From assembly GCA_034926225.1 (NCBI GenBank), contig JAYFRF010000016.1, positions 95,844 through 159,843 on the forward strand: a stretch of DNA of 64,000 nucleotides, written 5' to 3'. Under the pieces are notes generated by a model. It worked only from the letters and a program-made list of their open reading frames with translations, had not been told where the DNA came from and did no database searches. Both the position numbers and the translations under genes were made by a program. The DNA comes from JAAZKA01 sp034926225. Lineage in GTDB: Bacteria > Bacillota > Clostridia > Oscillospirales > QAMX01. Within the stretch, counting starts at the first letter, position 1, and every line of letters begins with the position of its first letter. Positions 49,777-58,543 of this stretch are shown here, one piece after another.

Positions 49777-50781
49777 TTATTTACGATAGAACGCGTCCAC
49801 CGCCGCGAAGAACGCGTCGATGTTTGCCCACGGGGACATCGGCGGGATGTCGCAGCCGGAGGAAATGACGAAATTCGGATACCGCGAGCAGTCCTCGAGG
49901 AGCTTCGTCGTATCGGCGGCGATGCTCTCCGGCGTGCCGCCCCGGAAATCATGTACGGGGGAAATGTTGCCCATCACCACGATGTCCGACGGGATCAGCG
50001 GCAGCATCTCGCGCAGGTCAATCGCGTCGCCGAAATGGTACGCCGATGCGCCGACACTGAGGATCGAGTCGATCGTCTGTATCGTGGTGTTGCCGCAGTT
50101 GTGGTAGATGACCGCAAAGTCTTCCGTGCGCACCGCGTCTACGATGCGGCGGACGTAATCGGCGGAAAATTCCTGCGCAAGGGAGGGGGATAAAAGCCCG
50201 GCAAGCGGTTCCGCCATTACAATGCCGTTCGCGCCGGTAGCTTTGTACGCGTTGCTGTAGCGGATGATAAACTCAGCGGCTTTTTCGAGCACCGTATGCA
50301 CCATCTCCGGCTCGTCGTAGCAGTTCACCATCGCCTGTGTGACGTCCATCAGCCGCCCCGCAAGGGAGAACGGCCCGATCACCCCCGCGAATACCGGACG
50401 GTCGGTGATCTTCTCCTTTGCACGGCGCAGCGCGTCGATGTAGCGGCCCGTGCGTCCCGCGCCGACCTCCGGAATGTGCAGCGCGTCAGCCTCCTCCGGC
50501 GTGCTTACGACGCTGCCTGTCACCGTCGGCACTTCGGCCTCCGACACGCGTACCGTCGCGCCGAAGCACTCGGCTTCTACGGACAGATCCATCATGCTCA
50601 CGGATGCCGCCGCGTTCGTACGCGCAGCGACGAGAGCCATGCCCTCGGCCTGACGCTCGCTGTCGGCAATCAGGTCGCGGACGGTGATACCCATCAGTGT
50701 GATCGACGGAAAGGAGAGAATCGGCAGCGCTTTCTTCGCGGGTGCCTCGATCATATCGGTAAACCATTTTGTCATGTTCAT
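49777..50781 (-). CDS. MtaA/UroD-type methyltransferase
   Basis: A 334-residue TIM-barrel protein of the uroporphyrinogen decarboxylase/methylcobamide:CoM methyltransferase family. The zinc ligands of the methyltransferase branch are visible as HNC in YHNCGN and a later SSGCDIPP. True UroD would lack that HxC and carry a conserved N-terminal RQAGR, which is absent. No corrinoid protein or cognate methyltransferase is adjacent. ATG 50781 lies eight bases from GGAGG; the earlier ATG at 50796 overlaps the ribosome-binding site. Confidence 0.8.
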   Translation of the reverse strand: MNMTKWFTDMIEAPAKKALPILSFPSITLMGITVRDLIADSERQAEGMALVAARTNAAASVSMMDLSVEAECFGATVRVSEAEVPTVTGSVVSTPEEADALHIPEVGAGRTGRYIDALRRAKEKITDRPVFAGVIGPFSLAGRLMDVTQAMVNCYDEPEMVHTVLEKAAEFIIRYSNAYKATGANGIVMAEPLAGLLSPSLAQEFSADYVRRIVDAVRTEDFAVIYHNCGNTTIQTIDSILSVGASAYHFGDAIDLREMLPLIPSDIVVMGNISPVHDFRGGTPESIAADTTKLLEDCSRYPNFVISSGCDIPPMSPWANIDAFFAAVDAFYRK

Positions 50782-50993
50782 AGCGGACACCTCCATTTAT
50801 CAGTGGCTTTTATCATACAATATTTTGCACGGTTTGTATGGTAACATCCTCTTATTTTATGGAGTATCCGCGCATATTGCGCAAATTTAGCGGAAATCAT
50901 TTTCCCTGTACCCTCCGGCGCATAAGTCCGCCGCTGTCGGGGAAAACTGAGAGCGTTACAAAACCGGCTTATGCGGAAAGGATGCGAAAACCT

Positions 50994-51407
50994 ATGCTCG
51001 TCTCGGATATCATGACGAAAAACGTCATCACGGCAACAACCTCCTGCTCGGCGGCGGAAGCGTCACGGCTTCTCCATGTCCACAACATCGGCGCGCTGCC
51101 CGTCGTCGATACCCAGGGCAACCTCCGAGGGATCATCACTGACCGCGATATCGTGACCCGCTGCGTCGCCACGGAGGCCGACCCCGCGACGACCCCTCTG
51201 CGGGAGCTGATGACCCGCCGCGTGACCACCGTTTCCCCCGATGACGCTGTCGACGAAGCGTCGGCGGCGATGGCAACGCGTCAGATTCGCCGTCTGCCTG
51301 TCGTCGATCACGGGAAGCTCGTCGGGATGCTGGCGCTTGCGGACATGGCGGTGGAGGGGCGCGCGGAAGAGGCGCTCAACGCGGTCAGCCGACCGAATGC
51401 GTTCTGA
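50994..51407 (+). CDS. CBS-pair domain protein
   Basis: A 137-residue stand-alone protein made of two CBS domains, residues 5-60 and 70-125, with SDIMTKNVITATTS, LPVVDTQGNLRGIITDRDIV and the second copy LPVVDHGKLVGMLALADM. Such proteins bind adenosine nucleotides and act as energy sensors. ATG 50994 gives a standard domain start; an upstream open frame to 50838 has no family match. It is a single-gene transcript with its own terminator. Confidence 0.85.
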   Translation: MLVSDIMTKNVITATTSCSAAEASRLLHVHNIGALPVVDTQGNLRGIITDRDIVTRCVATEADPATTPLRELMTRRVTTVSPDDAVDEASAAMATRQIRRLPVVDHGKLVGMLALADMAVEGRAEEALNAVSRPNAF

Positions 51408-51469
51408 CCTGAGTCGCCCGGCGCGGACGGTATCGATAAAGAACTGAACGCGATAGTTGAAAATATGCA

Positions 51470-51517
51470 AAAAGAGCCGCTGCGATCCTGTTTTTAGGAT
51501 GCGGCGGCTCTTTTTTT
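51470..51517. terminator. bidirectional terminator between CBS gene and rpmB
   Basis: AAAAAGAGCCGC (51469-51480) pairs with GCGGCTCTTTTTTT (from 51504), enclosing GATCCTG/AGGAT pairs and a T-rich loop. Both ends carry T-runs on the relevant strands. Confidence 0.88.
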
Positions 51518-51524
51518 CTCTTTT

Positions 51525-51713
51525 TTAGACAGCGCGCTGTACCTTGCCGGAACGCAGGCAGCGGGAACACACATACACATGGCACGGAGTTCCATCAACC
51601 AACGCCTTCACGCGGCGGACATTCGGCTTAAACGTTCTGTTCGTGCGGATATGAGAGTGGGACATATTGATGCCGAAATTAACGCCCTTGCCGCAAACCT
51701 GACACTTTGCCAT
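51525..51713 (-). CDS. rpmB: 50S ribosomal protein L28
   Basis: A 62-residue L28. AKCQVCGKGVNFGINMSHSHI and the second cysteine pair in VYVCSRCLRSGKV form the zinc-binding version. Length and sequence are typical. AAAGGAG precedes ATG 51713. Confidence 0.96.
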   Translation of the reverse strand: MAKCQVCGKGVNFGINMSHSHIRTNRTFKPNVRRVKALVDGTPCHVYVCSRCLRSGKVQRAV

Positions 51714-51758
51714 TATAAAGCAACTCCTTTGGGTTGTAATTTACCAATATCTGGCTTG

Positions 51759-51780
51759 TGACCGGGGTTTCTTCCGGTCA
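51759..51780 (-). promoter_or_regulatory. hairpin in the rpmB leader
   Basis: TGACCGG and CCGGTCA (51759-51765 and 51774-51780) form a stem in the roughly 70-base leader between the rpmB promoter and start. It could be an autoregulatory L28 site or just leader structure. Confidence 0.4.
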
Positions 51781-51788
51781 GCCTTTTT

Positions 51789-51817
51789 ACTATAGCACAG
51801 TTTTCATTGATTTGCAA
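51789..51817 (-). promoter_or_regulatory. promoter of rpmB
   Basis: On the minus strand TTGCAA (51817-51812), 17 bases, TATAGT (51794-51789). It lies in the SGNH-rpmB gap; the rpmB leader is about 70 bases. Confidence 0.82.
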
Positions 51818-51871
51818 GTACTTTTTCAAAAAATTGCGTTTTTTCCTGATCTGTTAGTCGCCGGCTGACGA

Positions 51872-52420
51872 TTAGAGGTGTTTTTCGATGGATTTGACCA
51901 CGGAAGCCGCGCAAGCCTGTTTCCCGGCATCGCTCAAGTGGCATCCGTCCTCACAAAGGAGGTTTGGGATGTCCGGATAGATGACACTCCACAGGTCGTC
52001 GATGTCGACGTTCTCACGCCGCATCAGTGTCAATGCTTCATGGTTATACCAGGCTGTCCGACGGCTGTCGAGGTTGTCGTGCGGGTCGCGGCAGGGCGTA
52101 GAAGTCGCAAAGATGACGGCCGCTCCGGTCTTACGCAGCTCGCGCAGAATCGCCGCCAGCGTCCGCACATATTCCTCTACCTGCGTAAATGGCCCGTCTT
52201 CAACATACCGCACGCAGGTATCCCAGATCCCGTTATTCCAATGCACGATATCCGGTGTTCCTAAGTCCCGCAGCCACCCGTTTAAGCAGCAGAGCGTATA
52301 CTTCGCAAACGCGCAATTGGGCGTCGGATGCACAACCTCCGCGCGACCTTCCAGCGACGCCGTCACCAAATCCTGATAATTTTCGCGGATGGAATCCCCC
52401 AAAAGCAGAACCTTTTTCAT
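51872..52420 (-). CDS. SGNH/GDSL hydrolase
   Basis: A 182-residue SGNH-fold hydrolase. The catalytic serine lies in LLLGDSI (Ser10), the glycine/asparagine blocks include HWNNGIWD, and the Asp-His pair is in CEDGCHLSDAG near residue 160. Members deacylate sugars, lipids or peptidoglycan. No signal peptide is present, so a cytoplasmic sugar-ester substrate is more likely. GGGAGGG precedes the start. The gene is separated from the Gfo/Idh gene by a hairpin. Confidence 0.85.
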   Translation of the reverse strand: MKKVLLLGDSIRENYQDLVTASLEGRAEVVHPTPNCAFAKYTLCCLNGWLRDLGTPDIVHWNNGIWDTCVRYVEDGPFTQVEEYVRTLAAILRELRKTGAAVIFATSTPCRDPHDNLDSRRTAWYNHEALTLMRRENVDIDDLWSVIYPDIPNLLCEDGCHLSDAGKQACAASVVKSIEKHL

Positions 52421-52491
52421 ATAAACGAGACCCTCCCTAAATCAAAAACAGTATCACAAAATGCCGATGCTGCTTTTGTAAAACCCCATAG

Positions 52492-52511
52492 GGTCACGGA
52501 AAGCCGTGACC
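52492..52511 (-). terminator. terminator-like hairpin after the Gfo/Idh gene
   Basis: GGTCACGG/CCGTGACC forms an 8-bp stem with an AAAG loop. On the minus strand it is followed by a GGGGTTTTA stretch, so termination would be weak to moderate. Confidence 0.5.
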
Positions 52512-52529
52512 TTACCGGGATAAAGCCCT

Positions 52530-53780
52530 TTAGAACAGATCGTAATGCACGGCGTCGAGGCTGTAGCGCGACTTCGGATCCGGGCCGCGATCGAGCCAGA
52601 GACCGTTCGTGAAGTCCGGCACGGGCACGGGCATACTGCCCATCGCGACACTCTGCTCGGACAGCGTCGTGATGCTCATCCACGCGGCGGCGTCATATGC
52701 GTCGATCGGCGTGCCGATATCGGCTTTGACGCTCTCAAAAAACGCGCGCTGGACGAGATAGTCCATGCCGCCGTGACCGCCCTTAACGCCCGCCGACTGG
52801 AACCACTTCCACAGCGGATGCTCGTACTTGGGCAGTTCCTCGGAAAACTTCAGCCACTGGGGCTCCCACGCGCCTTCCGGCTGCGGATTCAGGCCTTCGA
52901 GCATCAGACGGTCGCCGTCCTCGCCGTACATGCCGCGCGTGCCGCGAACCGTCAGCTCGCGCGAATAGATGCGTGCGAGGCAGTCGTCATGCTGCAGGCG
53001 GATCGTCTCGCCGTTCGCGCATTTGATCAGCGTCGTGCAGATGTCGCCCTCGTTCCAGTGAATCTTCGCATACTCGTGATCCGCGCCGTACTTCTCGACC
53101 GCAAACTCATGCAGGCCGCGCGACTTCGACGACATGCTGGTCAGCGAAATAAAGCGGTTGCCGCGGTTGATCGACAGCATATTCGCAATCGGGCCGAGTG
53201 CGTGCGTCGGATACAGGTCGCCGTTGCGGCGCTGGAAGTTGCGGAAACGATAATGGCGGCGGATTAACCCTCCCGTGATTTCGTCCCGCAAATCGTGGGC
53301 GTACGCGCCGTCCAGATGGATCAGCTCGCCGAAGAGGTTCTTCTTCACCATGTCCAAAAGCGCAAGCTCCGGCCTGCCGTAGCAGCAGTTCTCCAGCATC
53401 ATGCACGGTACGCCCGTCTCCTCGTACGCCCGTACCAGCCGCCAGCACTCCTCAATGCTCGACGCGCCGCCGACCTCGAACGCCGTATATTTACCCGCGC
53501 GCATCGCCGCTTCCGCGATTCGGATATGCGTCTGCCACGACGACGTCACGACAACTGCGTCCAAATCCGGACGCGAAACCAGTTTGCGATAATCCGAATA
53601 ACCCTCCGCCGCAAGCTCCGGGCGCTTTTCGCGAATCATATTCAGCGCTTCCTGCACGCGATCCTCGTAAACGTCACAAACGGCTACGACCTCGACGTCC
53701 TCCATCTCCAGCGTCAGGCCCATCTGACCCTTGCCGCGTCCGCCTAAGCCGACATAACCGATTTTGAGCTTCTCCTTCAT
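52530..53780 (-). CDS. Gfo/Idh/MocA family oxidoreductase
   Basis: A 416-residue NAD(P)-dependent oxidoreductase. The N-terminal Rossmann fold has GYVGLGGRGKGQM and VVAVCDVYEDR, the mid-domain has VTSSWQTHIRIAEAAMRAGKYTA-like family sequence, and EVGGASSIEECW precedes the substrate domain. These enzymes oxidise or reduce sugars and cyclitols. ATG 53780 follows GGAGGG at five bases; ATG 53792 overlaps that site. It lies 17 bases after the DUF4015 gene, so it could be the last gene of the rnf transcript. Confidence 0.87.
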   Translation of the reverse strand: MKEKLKIGYVGLGGRGKGQMGLTLEMEDVEVVAVCDVYEDRVQEALNMIREKRPELAAEGYSDYRKLVSRPDLDAVVVTSSWQTHIRIAEAAMRAGKYTAFEVGGASSIEECWRLVRAYEETGVPCMMLENCCYGRPELALLDMVKKNLFGELIHLDGAYAHDLRDEITGGLIRRHYRFRNFQRRNGDLYPTHALGPIANMLSINRGNRFISLTSMSSKSRGLHEFAVEKYGADHEYAKIHWNEGDICTTLIKCANGETIRLQHDDCLARIYSRELTVRGTRGMYGEDGDRLMLEGLNPQPEGAWEPQWLKFSEELPKYEHPLWKWFQSAGVKGGHGGMDYLVQRAFFESVKADIGTPIDAYDAAAWMSITTLSEQSVAMGSMPVPVPDFTNGLWLDRGPDPKSRYSLDAVHYDLF

Positions 53781-53797
53781 ATTGCCCTCCATGTCAA

Positions 53798-54802
53798 TTA
53801 ATGTGTATCTATGAGACGACCCGCCTCATCTATGAGATAACGGATACCGGAGCTGTCCTTGGCCGCCCACAGCGTGTCCGTATGCTCGTAAAGAATATCA
53901 GGCTGCACCATGCTCTCGTCAGACGGAAGCATCAACCCCAGCGTACGGCTACCTAAAACATTGTCGATACCCTTGACCGCGGCTTCCAACGTCAGCGGAT
54001 CCGCATCCGCCGTTACGGGCAGCCAACAATTGTCTAGAACAATCCCGTCAAAACCGATGACCGCCGCTTCCGTCGCAATCGCCGTCAGATATTCTCGTAC
54101 CGCCGCAATCGACGGATCGAGCAGCAGGTTGCCCTCACTGTCTTTCAGCGTATTCCCGTTCGCATCTCGCAGAGCGAGCGTCTCGTCCGTTTCGGCGAGC
54201 CGCGTGTCCGAAAGAGCGCTGATGCGCCCGATGACCGTGATACCGTTTTCCCGCAGTGCCGCAACCGCGTCCCGCAGATAGAAATCCTCCGTTGCCGCCG
54301 CGTTCGCTCCCGCGCGGGACGCAAGGGACGAGGCGGACTGATAGCCTAGCCTCCCCGATGGATATTTCAGGTCAATCACCGCCATCGTCTCACCCGACGC
54401 CGCCAGCAGCCGCGCCGTGGATGCAAAATCCGCCGCCGCGAGCGCCGAGGACGTCAGCACGCGCCCACAGACCCCGTATGTGTCTCCGACCGGCGGCAGC
54501 TCCGCATCCTCCACGTCAAGTGACGCGGCAGCTTTGGGCTCGAAGCGGTCATATTCCGCTGAAATCGTCACCGCCGTCGTTGCAGGCGGCAGCGTGACCT
54601 CCGCGGTACCGCCGTCCTCGGCCGTCGCGGCCGCGCCAAACAGCGATTCCGGCTCGAAGCGCATACCGTCCGCCGTAAAGACGATGGCGTCCTGTATTAA
54701 TATCCAGCCGACGATGACTACGACGATCAAAAAACCGCCGACAATCATCCCTGCGATTTTTCCGAGATTCCGGGGACCTCCCCGGTAGCTGCGATAGGGC
54801 AT
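53798..54802 (-). CDS. DUF4015-like putative glycosidase, membrane-anchored
   Basis: A 334-residue protein with one membrane helix (about residues 15-37) and an extracytoplasmic domain. VIDLKYPSGRLGY, ITVIGRISALSDT and VIGFDGIVLDNCW match the pattern of DUF4015 putative glycoside hydrolases, which adopt a TIM-barrel-like fold. No activity is proven for the family. AGGAG precedes ATG 54802. It lies 40 bases after rnfB, on the same strand. Confidence 0.7.
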   Translation of the reverse strand: MPYRSYRGGPRNLGKIAGMIVGGFLIVVVIVGWILIQDAIVFTADGMRFEPESLFGAAATAEDGGTAEVTLPPATTAVTISAEYDRFEPKAAASLDVEDAELPPVGDTYGVCGRVLTSSALAAADFASTARLLAASGETMAVIDLKYPSGRLGYQSASSLASRAGANAAATEDFYLRDAVAALRENGITVIGRISALSDTRLAETDETLALRDANGNTLKDSEGNLLLDPSIAAVREYLTAIATEAAVIGFDGIVLDNCWLPVTADADPLTLEAAVKGIDNVLGSRTLGLMLPSDESMVQPDILYEHTDTLWAAKDSSGIRYLIDEAGRLIDTH

Positions 54803-54842
54803 GGTGTTCTCCTAACCGATCGGTTTTTGCGTGCTGTGACCC

Positions 54843-55691
54843 CTACGAAAGGACTTCCTGCGTTTCTACCGTGTACTCCGCGCCCGCGGGCGTCATCACA
54901 CGGTGGATGATCTTGCGCGGACAGACCGCCTCACACGCGCCGCAGCCCGTGCAAAGGCTTGAGTCGATGCGAGCAAGGTTGTCCGCCACACGGATTGCGC
55001 CGGACGGGCATTTCTTCATGCAAAGCATGCAGCCGATGCAGCCCGCGTTGCACAGCGAACGTACGATACTACCGCGGTCTCGCGACGAGCAGCCTACATA
55101 GCGGATCTCGTCACGCGCCGGGGCGAGGACGATCAGCTTACGAGGACACGCCGCTTCGCATTTGCCGCAGCCGACACAGGACTCGTGATGCACCACAGCG
55201 GCGTGATGCTCAAAACGAATGCCGCCGAACTTGCACGCCTTGGCGCAGTCACCAAAGCCCAAACACGCAAACGCGCATTCCGTCGGCCCGCCCGTCATGC
55301 GCGACGCCGCAAAACATGACTGAATGCCGACATATTCATACCGCCGCATGATGTGCGTGCCGCCGCTGCACTGGATGACGGCAACGCGTTGCTCCGGAGG
55401 CGTCGCGACCGTCGTCCCGAGTACCTCGGCGATCTGCACGGCGTATTTCCTGCCGCCCGCCACGCAGTCCGACGCCGATGCCTCGCCCTTGACCACCGCG
55501 TTCGCAAACGCGCCGCAGCCCGCAAAGCCGCAGCCGCCGCAGTTCGCGCCCGGCAGCAGATGGATGATCTTCTCCACACGCTCGTCCGTCTTCACTGCAA
55601 ACACCCTCGACGCAAGCGCCAGCAGCGCGCCGAGACCAAGACCCAATGCGCCGAGGACCGCCACGGCGCGCAAGATTCCTATGAATTCCAT
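54843..55691 (-). CDS. rnfB: Rnf complex subunit B (ferredoxin-like)
   Basis: A 282-residue RnfB with one N-terminal membrane helix, a CxxCxxxxC cluster site (Cys51, Cys54 and Cys59, within ANCGGCGFAGC), and further four-cysteine clusters later: CVGCGKCEAACP, CIGCMLCMKKCP and CTGCGACEAVCP. RnfB takes electrons from ferredoxin and passes them to the rest of the complex. It is the last rnf gene. Confidence 0.95.
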   Translation of the reverse strand: MEFIGILRAVAVLGALGLGLGALLALASRVFAVKTDERVEKIIHLLPGANCGGCGFAGCGAFANAVVKGEASASDCVAGGRKYAVQIAEVLGTTVATPPEQRVAVIQCSGGTHIMRRYEYVGIQSCFAASRMTGGPTECAFACLGFGDCAKACKFGGIRFEHHAAVVHHESCVGCGKCEAACPRKLIVLAPARDEIRYVGCSSRDRGSIVRSLCNAGCIGCMLCMKKCPSGAIRVADNLARIDSSLCTGCGACEAVCPRKIIHRVMTPAGAEYTVETQEVLS

Positions 55692-55703
55692 TATAACGCC
55701 TCC

Positions 55704-56291
55704 TTACCAGACTTTCAAGCCCTGGAAGCCCATAAATGCGATAGATAATAGCGCCGCCGTTACCAACGCAATCGGGAACCCCTCGAACGCACTCGGATAG
55801 TCCGCGTATTCCAGCCGCTCCCGCAGAGACGCGAAGATCGTGATCGCGACGAGGAAGCCTACGCCCGCCATCACCGCGTATACCACGCTCTCGATAAAGC
55901 CGTAGCTGCGTTCCACGTTCAGGAGTGCCACGCCCAGCACCGCGCAGTTCGTCGTGATCAGCGGCAGATAGATCCCGAGCGCTTGATACAGCGCCGGGAG
56001 CGCCTTTTGCAGGAACATCTCCACGAGCTGTACCAGCGCCGCGATCACAAGGATGAACGCCAGAGTCCGCATGTATGTCAGCTCATACGGTATGAGCAGG
56101 AAGTTGTCGACGCACCAGGTACACGCCGACGCGACACCCATGACAAAGATGACGGCCAGCCCCATACCCGTCGCGGTCGAAGTCTGCTTCGATACGCCGA
56201 GGAAGGGGCAGATGCCGAGGAATTTCACCAAAACAAAGTTTTCCACAAGGATCGCGGAAAGCGAGATCGATATTAAAGAGGTCAACGTCAT
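55704..56291 (-). CDS. rnfA: Rnf complex subunit A
   Basis: A 195-residue integral membrane protein with six helices. ENFVLVKFLGICPFLG near the start and NCAVLGVALLN in the second half are the RnfA/NqrE motifs, including cysteines that hold the intramembrane iron-sulfur site shared with RnfE. It overlaps rnfE by four bases. Confidence 0.95.
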   Translation of the reverse strand: MTLTSLISISLSAILVENFVLVKFLGICPFLGVSKQTSTATGMGLAVIFVMGVASACTWCVDNFLLIPYELTYMRTLAFILVIAALVQLVEMFLQKALPALYQALGIYLPLITTNCAVLGVALLNVERSYGFIESVVYAVMAGVGFLVAITIFASLRERLEYADYPSAFEGFPIALVTAALLSIAFMGFQGLKVW

Positions 56292-56923
56292 TTCGCGTCT
56301 CCTCCTTCCCCGTTGGGCTTGACCGGTTTACGCCGGTTCTTCAGCGCCGCAACCGTTGCTATGACAAGACCGAGGACTAAGAAACCTCCCGGAGGCAGCA
56401 AAAAAAACGTCGCGCCGGGATAATGGGCACCTAGAACTTGGATGCCGAGTAGCGTACCGCTGCCGAAAAGCTCCCGGACGACGCCGAGGATGCTTAAGGC
56501 CAGCGTAAAGCCAAGTCCCATTGACAATCCGTCCAGAGCCGATGCGCCGGGACTGCATTTCGACGCAAACGCCTCCGCACGCGCCAGAATGATGCAGTTG
56601 ACGACGATTAGGGGAATATAGATGCCGAGTCGAACCGACAGTGCGGGCAGATATGCCTGCATCAGTAGGTCCACGATCGTCACAAACCCAGCGATGATCA
56701 CGACATACGCCGCGATACGCACGCGGGAGGGGATCAGCTTACGTAAAAGCGAGATCACGACGTTGGAACAAACCAAAACCGCCGTCGTCGCAAGCCCCAT
56801 ACCGATGGCGTTCTCGACGGAGGTCGACACCGCCATCGTTGCGCACATACCCAGAAGCTGCACGAGCGTCGGATTGTTATCGATTAAACCCGAGAAGAAT
56901 TCTCGCATTGCGCCGTTTTTCAT
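56288..56923 (-). CDS. rnfE: Rnf complex subunit E
   Basis: A 211-residue membrane protein of the RnfE/NqrD family with about six helices. NPTLVQLLGMCATMAVS and VNCIILARAEAFA carry the paired cysteines expected for the RnfA-RnfE iron-sulfur site. It lies one base from rnfG and overlaps rnfA. GGGAGGG precedes the start. Confidence 0.95.
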   Translation of the reverse strand: MKNGAMREFFSGLIDNNPTLVQLLGMCATMAVSTSVENAIGMGLATTAVLVCSNVVISLLRKLIPSRVRIAAYVVIIAGFVTIVDLLMQAYLPALSVRLGIYIPLIVVNCIILARAEAFASKCSPGASALDGLSMGLGFTLALSILGVVRELFGSGTLLGIQVLGAHYPGATFFLLPPGGFLVLGLVIATVAALKNRRKPVKPNGEGGDAK

Positions 56924-56924
56924 A

Positions 56925-57497
56925 TTACGAAATCCCTCCCATTTCCGTTATGGCCGAAAGCGCGGTGTTTACGGCGCCGGTAATCGCCTTCGATGTAACC
57001 GTCGCGCCGGATATCGCGTCGATTTGATTCCCGGACGCCCCTACTTTCGATACTGTGATGCCGGAGGACAGCCCCGCAAACTGCGCGGTGAACCAATCTT
57101 CCGTACTGCGTGCGCCGAGCCCCGGCGTTTCGGAGTGGCTCGTTATCTCGATCCCCGCGACGGTGCCGTCCGTATGGACGCCCACGGTCACGCCTATCGC
57201 ACCGCCGAAGCCCGAGACCGTCGTTTCCACTACCCAGCCGCAGGCAGTCCCCCCGGATGCCGCCGTATAGACCGCGTTCACCGCGGCAGAGGTATTTTCC
57301 ACTACGGCGGGGGTGTTCTCCACTTTCGTGAAGGTGTCCGCTTCCGGCAAAACGAGCCGCATGGCAGCTTCCCGCGTTTCGGCCGTGCGGCGCGCGATCG
57401 GTTCCGCCGTGATGGCGTTTGCCGCGCCGAGCAGGAGCGCCACGGACAGAGTGATGACTGTCAGGGAAAGGGTCAGGCGAAGAAACTCACGCTTCAT
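56925..57497 (-). CDS. rnfG: Rnf complex subunit G (flavoprotein)
   Basis: A 190-residue RnfG with an N-terminal membrane helix (residues 8-28). DAISGATVT carries the covalent FMN attachment site for ApbE, with Thr168 as the expected modified residue. ETPGLGA is the conserved upstream motif. The start overlaps the rnfD stop by four bases. Confidence 0.95.
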   Translation of the reverse strand: MKREFLRLTLSLTVITLSVALLLGAANAITAEPIARRTAETREAAMRLVLPEADTFTKVENTPAVVENTSAAVNAVYTAASGGTACGWVVETTVSGFGGAIGVTVGVHTDGTVAGIEITSHSETPGLGARSTEDWFTAQFAGLSSGITVSKVGASGNQIDAISGATVTSKAITGAVNTALSAITEMGGIS

Positions 57498-58543
57498 TTC
57501 GTCTCCGCTCCTTTCTGCTCGGGCTCCTTTTTCGCAAAAGCAGCCTGGAAGGTCGCGCGGATTTTCGCCCTGCGCGACGTGCCGTAACGCTTAGGCTTGA
57601 AGTTTGCGTCGATCATCCAGACCAGCGCGTTCATCACAAGAATGGAAAAGCTCACGCCCTCCGGATACGCGCCGAAATAACGGATAAAAACAGTCAAAAG
57701 GCCGCATCCTACGCCGTAGATGAACTGTCCCTGCGGCGTGACCGGTGAGCTTGTGTAGTCCGTCGCCATGAAGATCGCGCCAAGGAGCAGTCCGCCCGAC
57801 GTCAGTGCAACCAGCATATAATCAATCGCGCCCTGCCCGCCCCGCGGGAACAGCAGCGCGAGGACCGCCACCGTCGCAAGGTAGGTCACCGGGATGCGGT
57901 AGGAGATCACGCGCCGTATAAGCAGATATACGCCCCCCGCAAGGAGAGCCAAGGCCGATGTCTCACCGAGACATCCGCCGATCTGTCCGAAGAAGAGCTG
58001 CGAAACGCTTAGCGACTGGAGAATTCCCTCCTTGAGCTGGGTAAGCGGCGTCGCGGAGGTCACCGCATCCACATTCGCAAGCAGTGGCAGTGCGGTATGC
58101 GGTGTGGTGAAGGCGGTCATATATACCGGCCAAGACAACAGCAGGAATACGCGTGCCGCAAGCGCGGGATTAAAGATGTTCTTGCCAATACCGCCGTAGA
58201 GCTGCTTTGTGAGGATGATCGCAAACGCCGCGCCCACGATGGGAAGCCAGATCGGAACAGAGACCGGCAGGTTGAACGCGAGGAGTACGCCGGTGACCGC
58301 CGCGGACAGGTCGCCCACAGGCTGCGGTTTTTTAAGGAGCCTACAGTAGAGCCATTCGAAAAAGATGCACGAGGCTGTAGAAATCGCCATGAGAGTCAGT
58401 GCGCGGAAACCAAAGGTGAAAATTCCGACCACCATCGCCGGCAGCAGCGCGATCAGCACGTCGAGCATGATGCTGTGCGTGGAGTCCTCGCTGCGGACAT
58501 GGGGGGAGGAGGTCACGATAAATCTGCGGGAGGGGCTGTCCAT
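57494..58543 (-). CDS. rnfD: Rnf complex subunit D
   Basis: A 349-residue RnfD/NqrB family membrane protein with about eight to ten helices. VDAVTSATPL (Asp159 to Leu167) is the covalent flavin site, and GKNIFNPALAARVFLL is another family signature. ATG 58543 has GGAGGAAG before it and abuts the rnfC stop; a long upstream frame to 58639 is not needed. Confidence 0.95.
   Translation of the reverse strand: MDSPSRRFIVTSSPHVRSEDSTHSIMLDVLIALLPAMVVGIFTFGFRALTLMAISTASCIFFEWLYCRLLKKPQPVGDLSAAVTGVLLAFNLPVSVPIWLPIVGAAFAIILTKQLYGGIGKNIFNPALAARVFLLLSWPVYMTAFTTPHTALPLLANVDAVTSATPLTQLKEGILQSLSVSQLFFGQIGGCLGETSALALLAGGVYLLIRRVISYRIPVTYLATVAVLALLFPRGGQGAIDYMLVALTSGGLLLGAIFMATDYTSSPVTPQGQFIYGVGCGLLTVFIRYFGAYPEGVSFSILVMNALVWMIDANFKPKRYGTSRRAKIRATFQAAFAKKEPEQKGAETK

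Noticed and set aside
49777..50781. Uroporphyrinogen decarboxylase (HemE)
   Set aside because: The N-terminal RQAGR-type motif of HemE is absent and the zinc-ligand HxC of the methyltransferase branch is present; no heme genes are nearby.
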